NCBI GenBank assembly: GCA_022376925.1
Contig: JAIOJX010000004.1
Coordinates: 1,426,001-1,490,000 of the forward strand
Direction of reading: 5' to 3'
DNA length: 64,000 nt
Source of the DNA: Tragulus kanchil
Taxonomy: Eukaryota; Chordata; Mammalia; Artiodactyla; Tragulidae
In this document: positions 58,938-64,000 of the stretch, piece by piece
How positions within the stretch are numbered: the stretch's first letter is position 1
Layout: every line of letters begins with the position of its first letter
Translations under genes and position numbers: made by a program
The notes under the pieces: model-generated
Databases searched by the model: none
The model's input: only the letters and a program-made list of their open reading frames with translations
What the model was told of the DNA's origin: nothing

Positions 58938-59158
58938 AGGGCTTCCTTGGTGGCTCAGTGGTAAAGAACACACCTGCAAGGCAGGAGCCACAGGAGACCT
59001 GGGTTCAATCCATGGGTTGGGAAAAATTCCCTAGAGGAGGGCATTGCAACCCGCTCCAGTACTCTTGCCTGGAGAATCACATGGACAGAGGAGCCTGGCG
59101 GGCTATGGTCCATAGGGTTGCAAAGAGTTACACAGGACTGAAACAACTAAGCACACAG
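58938..59158 (+). mobile_element. Bov-tA SINE
   Basis: The head GGCTTCCTTGGTGGCTCAGT, GGTTCAATCCATGGGTTGGG and the tail ACTGAAACAACTAAGCACAC are all present. It lies just outside the right end of the large L1. Confidence 0.92.
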
Positions 59159-59618
59159 GGACAAAGGCATTCAGGGAGAGGACAGATGACATTACAATAT
59201 GAGGGAAAGTCTCTCATTAAAAAGATCATGTCCCACATTATGATTAGAATGTCCTATCAGCCATCTGTGTAAGTAAAAAATTTGTTTATAATTACCCAAT
59301 TTAGGACTTAACCCCTTTTACATATAAGTACTAACAGTTTTTGCATGATAATTTGTATAAAATGAAAACCTGTGAGTAATATGATCTATTTGCAATTAAA
59401 TTATGCACATATTTCCTTAACTGTAATAGAAAAAATAAAGCAAAAATTTTTTATAATTATCTAAATGTCACCAACAGTGATGCCACCTGTGGTATTAGAG
59501 TTGACAATCCAACACACCTGTGCTGACTGTCATTAGTAGGGTACATTCACATTGATTTAATGTACAAGACAAATATCTTGACAAGTTGACTGTGTTTGTC
59601 ACTATAGACAAATCTAAG
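59159..59618. other. AT-rich sequence without recognised features
   Basis: It lies between a Bov-tA and duplication 18. No gene or repeat was recognised. Confidence 0.5.
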
Positions 59619-60499
59619 CACTTATATAATGAAACATATATTATTTTATTATAAATAATTTTTGCTATTTTTTTCTATTGCAGTTAAGAAAGTATGTGCA
59701 TAATTTAATTGTGAATAGATAGGTTATACTGCTCACAGATTTTATTTCTGTATAGTCAAGGGTTATTACAAAATATTTGTTTAAAATAGAGCAGGGTAAT
59801 AGCTGACCTTATATGGTCAAGAATAACTAGTCTAGCAAAGTATAATGACTTTCAAGAGCTTGGTTTTTTCTTCTCCTGAACTTCTGGTGTCTTGTCTAAA
59901 GTGAAAGCAGTGAAGTTTTCCTGATTTACTAATCCTGGAAATATGCAGATAAAGGAAGATCAGTGAATGTCAAAGGTTGGAAATAAAAGAGCCAGGGCAG
60001 AGGCAGCATACTTGTCTTTCAAGAAAATCAGCAAGATGTACTCTAGCTTCACACTTCTCTCATTCACAACCCTAAAAGATTTTTAACAGCTATAACACAC
60101 ATCTTCTGTAAAAAGCTGTGTTTCATTATCTTATGAATATCTAATTTGACAATATTTGCAAATCAAGTTTATGGCATTCTGCTGTGTGTGTATGTGAGTT
60201 ACTCATTCTCAGTAATTTATGTTGAGAAATGCTTCTCTGTGCTAGAAACTGTTTAGCTAGAATAATTAATTTTTTGGTTAGCTAGAAAACAAATGCTAGG
60301 CTGCAGTACATAATGTAACATAATGTAATGTAATATAATTAGAATATTCCCTTAGGGTTGACCATGGCAACTTTCCAATACTTCAGGCCTCTTTGGCTTC
60401 TCTGCTTAATAATAATGGGATAAAGAATAAGAGTTATTATTATCTGAGTGCCACCACGTGCCAGAGAATGCTATTTTTCATGGATCAACTCATTCTTTT

Positions 60500-60764
60500 T
60501 TTTTTATTTTTTTTATTTTTTTTTTTTATTTATTTTTTTAAACCTTTATTTTACTTTTAACTTTTACAGAGTTTTGTAAGGAACAGTGGGTGAGAGGCGT
60601 AAGGGAAGTAGCATGAAGGCCTGTACTATCATAAGTGAAGAAAATAGCTCTAGTCATTGCTCTGTGAGAAAAGGGGATCCTTCAGGGGTGCTATGTGATG
60701 GTTGGGGGGGGAGGGAAGGGGGGGATATACATGTGACTAATCTGAGAATATGCATGTCTGTGAA
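60500..60764 (-). mobile_element. Short L1 insertion with 5' inversion (twin priming), first copy of duplication 18
   Basis: The left part (60500-60577) is the reversed L1 3' tail (T-rich run, then CTTTTACAGAGTTTT). The right part (60578-60764) is L1 3' UTR in the opposite orientation and matches the complement of about 50906-51090 of the large L1. CAACTCATTCTTTT at 60486-60499 and 60765-60778 is the TSD. This head-to-head arrangement is the product of twin priming during retrotransposition. Confidence 0.9.
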
Positions 60765-61660
60765 CAACTCATTCTTTTATCACTTATATAATGAAACATA
60801 TATTATTTTATTATAAATAATTTTTGCTATTTTTTTCTATTGCAGTTAAGAAAGTATGTGCATAATTTAATTGTGAATAGATAGGTTATACTGCTCACAG
60901 ATTTTATTTCTGTATAGTCAAGGGTTATTACAAAATATTTGTTTAAAATAGAGCAGGGTAATAGCTGACCTTATATGGTCAAGAATAACTAGTCTAGCAA
61001 AGTATAATGACTTTCAAGAGCTTGGTTTTTTCTTCTCCTGAACTTCTGGTGTCTTGTCTAAAGTGAAAGCAGTGAAGTTTTCCTGATTTACTAATCCTGG
61101 AAATATGCAGATAAAGGAAGATCAGTGAATGTCAAAGGTTGGAAATAAAAGAGCCAGGGCAGAGGCAGCATACTTGTCTTTCAAGAAAATCAGCAAGATG
61201 TACTCTAGCTTCACACTTCTCTCATTCACAACCCTAAAAGATTTTTAACAGCTATAACACACATCTTCTGTAAAAAGCTGTGTTTCATTATCTTATGAAT
61301 ATCTAATTTGACAATATTTGCAAATCAAGTTTATGGCATTCTGCTGTGTGTGTATGTGAGTTACTCATTCTCAGTAATTTATGTTGAGAAATGCTTCTCT
61401 GTGCTAGAAACTGTTTAGCTAGAATAATTAATTTTTTGGTTAGCTAGAAAACAAATGCTAGGCTGCAGTACATAATGTAACATAATGTAATGTAATATAA
61501 TTAGAATATTCCCTTAGGGTTGACCATGGCAACTTTCCAATACTTCAGGCCTCTTTGGCTTCTCTGCTTAATAATAATGGGATAAAGAATAAGAGTTATT
61601 ATTATCTGAGTGCCACCACGTGCCAGAGAATGCTATTTTTCATGGATCAACTCATTCTTT

Positions 61661-61929
61661 TTTTTTTATTTTTTTTATTTTTTTTTTATTTATTTATTTT
61701 TTTAAACCTTTATTTTACTTTTAACTTTTACAGAGTTTTGTAAGGAACAGTGGGTGAGAGGCGTAAGGGAAGTAGCATGAAGGCCTGTACTATCATAAGT
61801 GAAGAAAATAGCTCTAGTCATTGCTCTGTGAGAAAAGGGGATCCTTCAGGGGTGCTATGTGATGGTTGGGAGGGGAGGGAAGGGGGGGATATACATGTGA
61901 CTAATCTGAGAATATGCATGTCTGTGAAC
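61661..61929 (-). mobile_element. 5'-inverted L1 insertion, second copy of duplication 18
   Basis: It has the same structure and TSD as 60500-60764, with slightly different T-run lengths. Confidence 0.9.
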
Positions 61930-61974
61930 AACTCATTCTTTTATCACAACAAGATATCTGTCACTACTCTACCA

Positions 61975-62100
61975 AATTTTTCAGATGAGGAAACTGAGGC
62001 TCAAAGATTTGATTCGATGTGCCCAAACGCATACAACTATAAACAGTAAATTCAAGATTTGAATCTAGATCTTCCTAACTCCAGAACCTATGATGCACTA
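61975..62100 (-). mobile_element. MIR SINE
   Basis: CAGATGAGGAAACTGAGGCT, then AAGATTTGAATCTAGATCTT and CAGAACCTATG is reversed MIR. Confidence 0.7.
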
Positions 62101-62512
62101 AGATAAATGTTCCAAACTGTGAGAGAAAACTTAATACTCAGTGGCATAATTTATGAAGATAATCTAACAGTTAAAACACATAATCTGGAATATAGATGAA
62201 TATAAATTCTACATCTTAAAAATGTTCTGATAACTTCTTTGAAACTCCTTTGAGAACTACTGATACAATTTTCTGAACCTGCTCTCCTTCAAGAAGCTGT
62301 GTTCCATACTTCCTCACTCATTACAATGTTTAAACCTTAAACTTATTATCAATAATTGTAACTTCCAACTACTCAATTTAAAATATTTCACTCTCCAATC
62401 GTTATTTTCTATCTTTAAAACATATTCTTTCAGCCATATGACTCCATCAATTCTTTGACTCTCCCAATGGATAGTTAATCCAGTGATTCTAACACTTTTT
62501 TTTTTTTTTTTT

Positions 62513-62715
62513 ACTTCCCTGGTGGCTCAGATGGTAAAGAATCTTCTCAGCAATGTAGGAGACCCAGGTTTGATCCCTGGGTCAAGAAGATTCCTGGAGA
62601 AGGAAAAGGCAATCTACTCCAGTATTCTTGCCTGGAGAATTTCATGGACCAAGGAGCCTTCTGGGCTACAGTTCATGGGGTCACAAAGAGTTGGACACAA
62701 CTGAACGAGTAACAC
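62513..62715 (+). mobile_element. Bov-tA SINE
   Basis: ACTTCCCTGGTGGCTCAGAT, GGTTTGATCCCTGGGTCAAG and AAGAGTTGGACACAACTGAA mark a full-length copy preceded by a T run. Confidence 0.92.
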
Positions 62716-63304
62716 TAACACTTACCCCTCTTGCCTTTGAACATGACACAATGGAGGGAGGTCATGGGAATCTTAAATATATGAATGATAAAGGTGCTGA
62801 ATGAATGATAAAGAATTCTAAGGATATCCTGAGAACTGTCCTGGATGATGATTATCCAGAGATATTAAAAAATATCTAGACAAAGTTAAGTCAAGTAGGC
62901 TTGGAAAGTCCTTTGAATTACTCCCTGCATCACAAGTAGAACAGCTGAGGATATGTGGGCTTCAGCCTAAGGACCAAAAGGCTTGGAGGTGCTAGGGTGA
63001 CTAATTCTTGTCTCTGAAACACCATCAAGGAACTTTAAAAAGTGTGACGGAGTCCAGTGAAGGAAGATACTAGAAGGTAGAGCTCAACTCAATCAAAGAG
63101 AAAAAGATGAATGCTTTTCTTCTCATTATTATAAGTTTAATTCACTTTTATAGTTGGAATGCTGAGAAGGTTACTAAGAATGGGCCCTCAATCATTTTTG
63201 TGTAGGTCTGAATGGGATAGATTTTTTTCTGGTAACAATCAAGTCCCAATCATCAGCAGTTTCAAAGAACAAAGGTTTATAGAATTCCTAGTAGTTACAG
63301 AGGT
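62716..63304. other. Sequence without recognised features
   Basis: No exon or repeat was recognised between the Bov-tA and the SINE fragment at 63305. Confidence 0.5.
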
Positions 63305-63420
63305 CAAGACTCCAAATTTTCAATGCAGGGGTTGTGGGTTCAATCCCTGGTTGGGGAACTAAGATCCCACATGTTGCATAGCATGGTCAAATCAATAAAT
63401 AAGTAAATAATAATAAAAAT
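63305..63420 (+). mobile_element. CHR-type SINE fragment
   Basis: B-box-like GGTTCAATCCCTGG is followed by GGGGAACTAAGATCCCACA and an AATAAATAAG tail. The 5' end is missing. Confidence 0.7.
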
Positions 63421-63530
63421 AACAAGGGGTTATTTTTCACTCAGTAAACATGTTCATGGTACTTGTTCAGAGAGGCTCTTCTCATCACTTCACCCAGGGA
63501 TCCAGACTGATAGGGTGACCACCATCTTAA

Positions 63531-63968
63531 ATGTTGCCAGCTGCCATGCTAGAGGGAAAGGGAACTCAGGCAGTGGGTGGGTGCATGTGTGTGCATCGCA
63601 AGCTGGTAATGATATTATGCTTTTGCCTGGAAGTGGTTTATGTGACTTCCACTCAACAACTGGCCAGAATTAGACACCTGGACCCACACAGCCACGAAGG
63701 AAGCATGACATTCAAATCTACAACGTGCCTGGAAGAATGGAATAATGAGTACCATGAAGAGCACCACAGCAGCACGGGGAGCAGCGGTGCAGCTCACGGG
63801 TCCAGTTCAGACATTCTGGCATTTCAGTCTGACACTTTTCGTTCCTACCCTAATCACCACAGCTGCTCTGAAAAACGTCCCAATGCAGTAAGCACCCCAA
63901 TACCAGAAGGGTTCGGGAAAAGCTTAGAAAACACCACCACTAATACCATAAACCTATCTATTTTATAG
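63531..63968 (+). other. Unassigned 145-codon open frame, probably not a gene
   Basis: An open frame starting MLPAAMLEGKG runs to a stop at 63968. It has no recognisable domain. The middle (EEWNNEYHEEHHSSTGSSG) reflects a CAG/AGCAC-rich DNA stretch. The DNA before about 63730 (GGAAGTGGTTTATGTGACTT, GGCCAGAATTAGACACC) looks like an old mammalian repeat. No promoter or splice context was recognised. Confidence 0.25.
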
Positions 63969-64000
63969 GCTGTGTGCCTGTGTGCCCAGTTGCTCAGTTG

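Larger units (their letters stand above)
59619..61946 (+). repeat. Tandem 1.16-kb duplication 18
   Basis: Copy 59619-60780 recurs at 60781-61946. Offset drifts from 1162 to 1164 within T-rich runs, and one G/A difference lies in the G-rich run (60709 region). A 5'-inverted L1 fragment is duplicated with it. Confidence 0.94.

Noticed and set aside
1..64000. CRISPR array, operon, prophage or other prokaryotic system
   Set aside because: No short regularly spaced repeats, no long intron-free genes, and the repeat content is mammalian.
23725..64000. Search for the first HTR4 coding exon (MDKLDANV)
   Set aside because: No complementary sequence for this short exon was seen, although a short exon is easy to miss by eye.

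Overview
The window is mammalian, and its interspersed repeats (Bov-tA SINEs, a BovB 3' end, CHR-like tRNA SINEs and a ruminant-type L1) point to a ruminant. The several young copies of one CHR-like SINE family, some with clean target-site duplications, hint at a non-pecoran ruminant such as a chevrotain (Tragulidae), but that is inference. The only protein-coding gene I can support is the serotonin receptor gene HTR4 on the minus strand. Two internal coding exons are present, at 23599-23724 (end of the N-terminus, TM1) and 22141-22341 (TM2, TM3 to the DRY motif). Both have canonical splice sites and matching phases. Everything else reads as HTR4 intron or upstream sequence. I found neither the first coding exon nor the exons after DRY.

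Layout: 1-22140 is the intron following the DRY exon, holding MIR, L2, MLT1-like, hAT, CHR-like and Bov-tA elements. 22141-23724 holds the two exons and the 1.26 kb intron between them. 23725-64000 is the upstream intron or 5' region. It contains an old L1 3' end (27.6-28.4 kb), a BovB 3' end split by a CHR-like SINE (33.7-35.6 kb), a hAT-like element and L2 (39-41 kb), and a nearly full-length minus-strand L1 with a 17-bp target-site duplication (50853-58794) that is itself interrupted by a SINE. A short L1 inserted with a 5' inversion (60500-60764) lies beyond it.

The dominant anomaly is structural. At least 18 places carry a direct tandem duplication of 1.07-1.16 kb. The copies are nearly identical, yet the units are unrelated to one another. 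Copy ends near the junctions often carry indels, and short filler bases often separate the copies. Several duplications overlap, so that some stretches occur three times. This is best explained as unmerged overlaps between assembly pieces and not as biology. Collapsing them removes about 19.9 kb and leaves a true locus of about 44 kb. The two HTR4 exons lie in an unaffected single-copy stretch (20134-23991).

I see no operon, CRISPR array, stand-alone tRNA or rRNA gene, or prokaryotic system. The most useful results are the assembly artefact, the HTR4 exons with a possibly distant branch point, and the SINE and L1 insertion histories.
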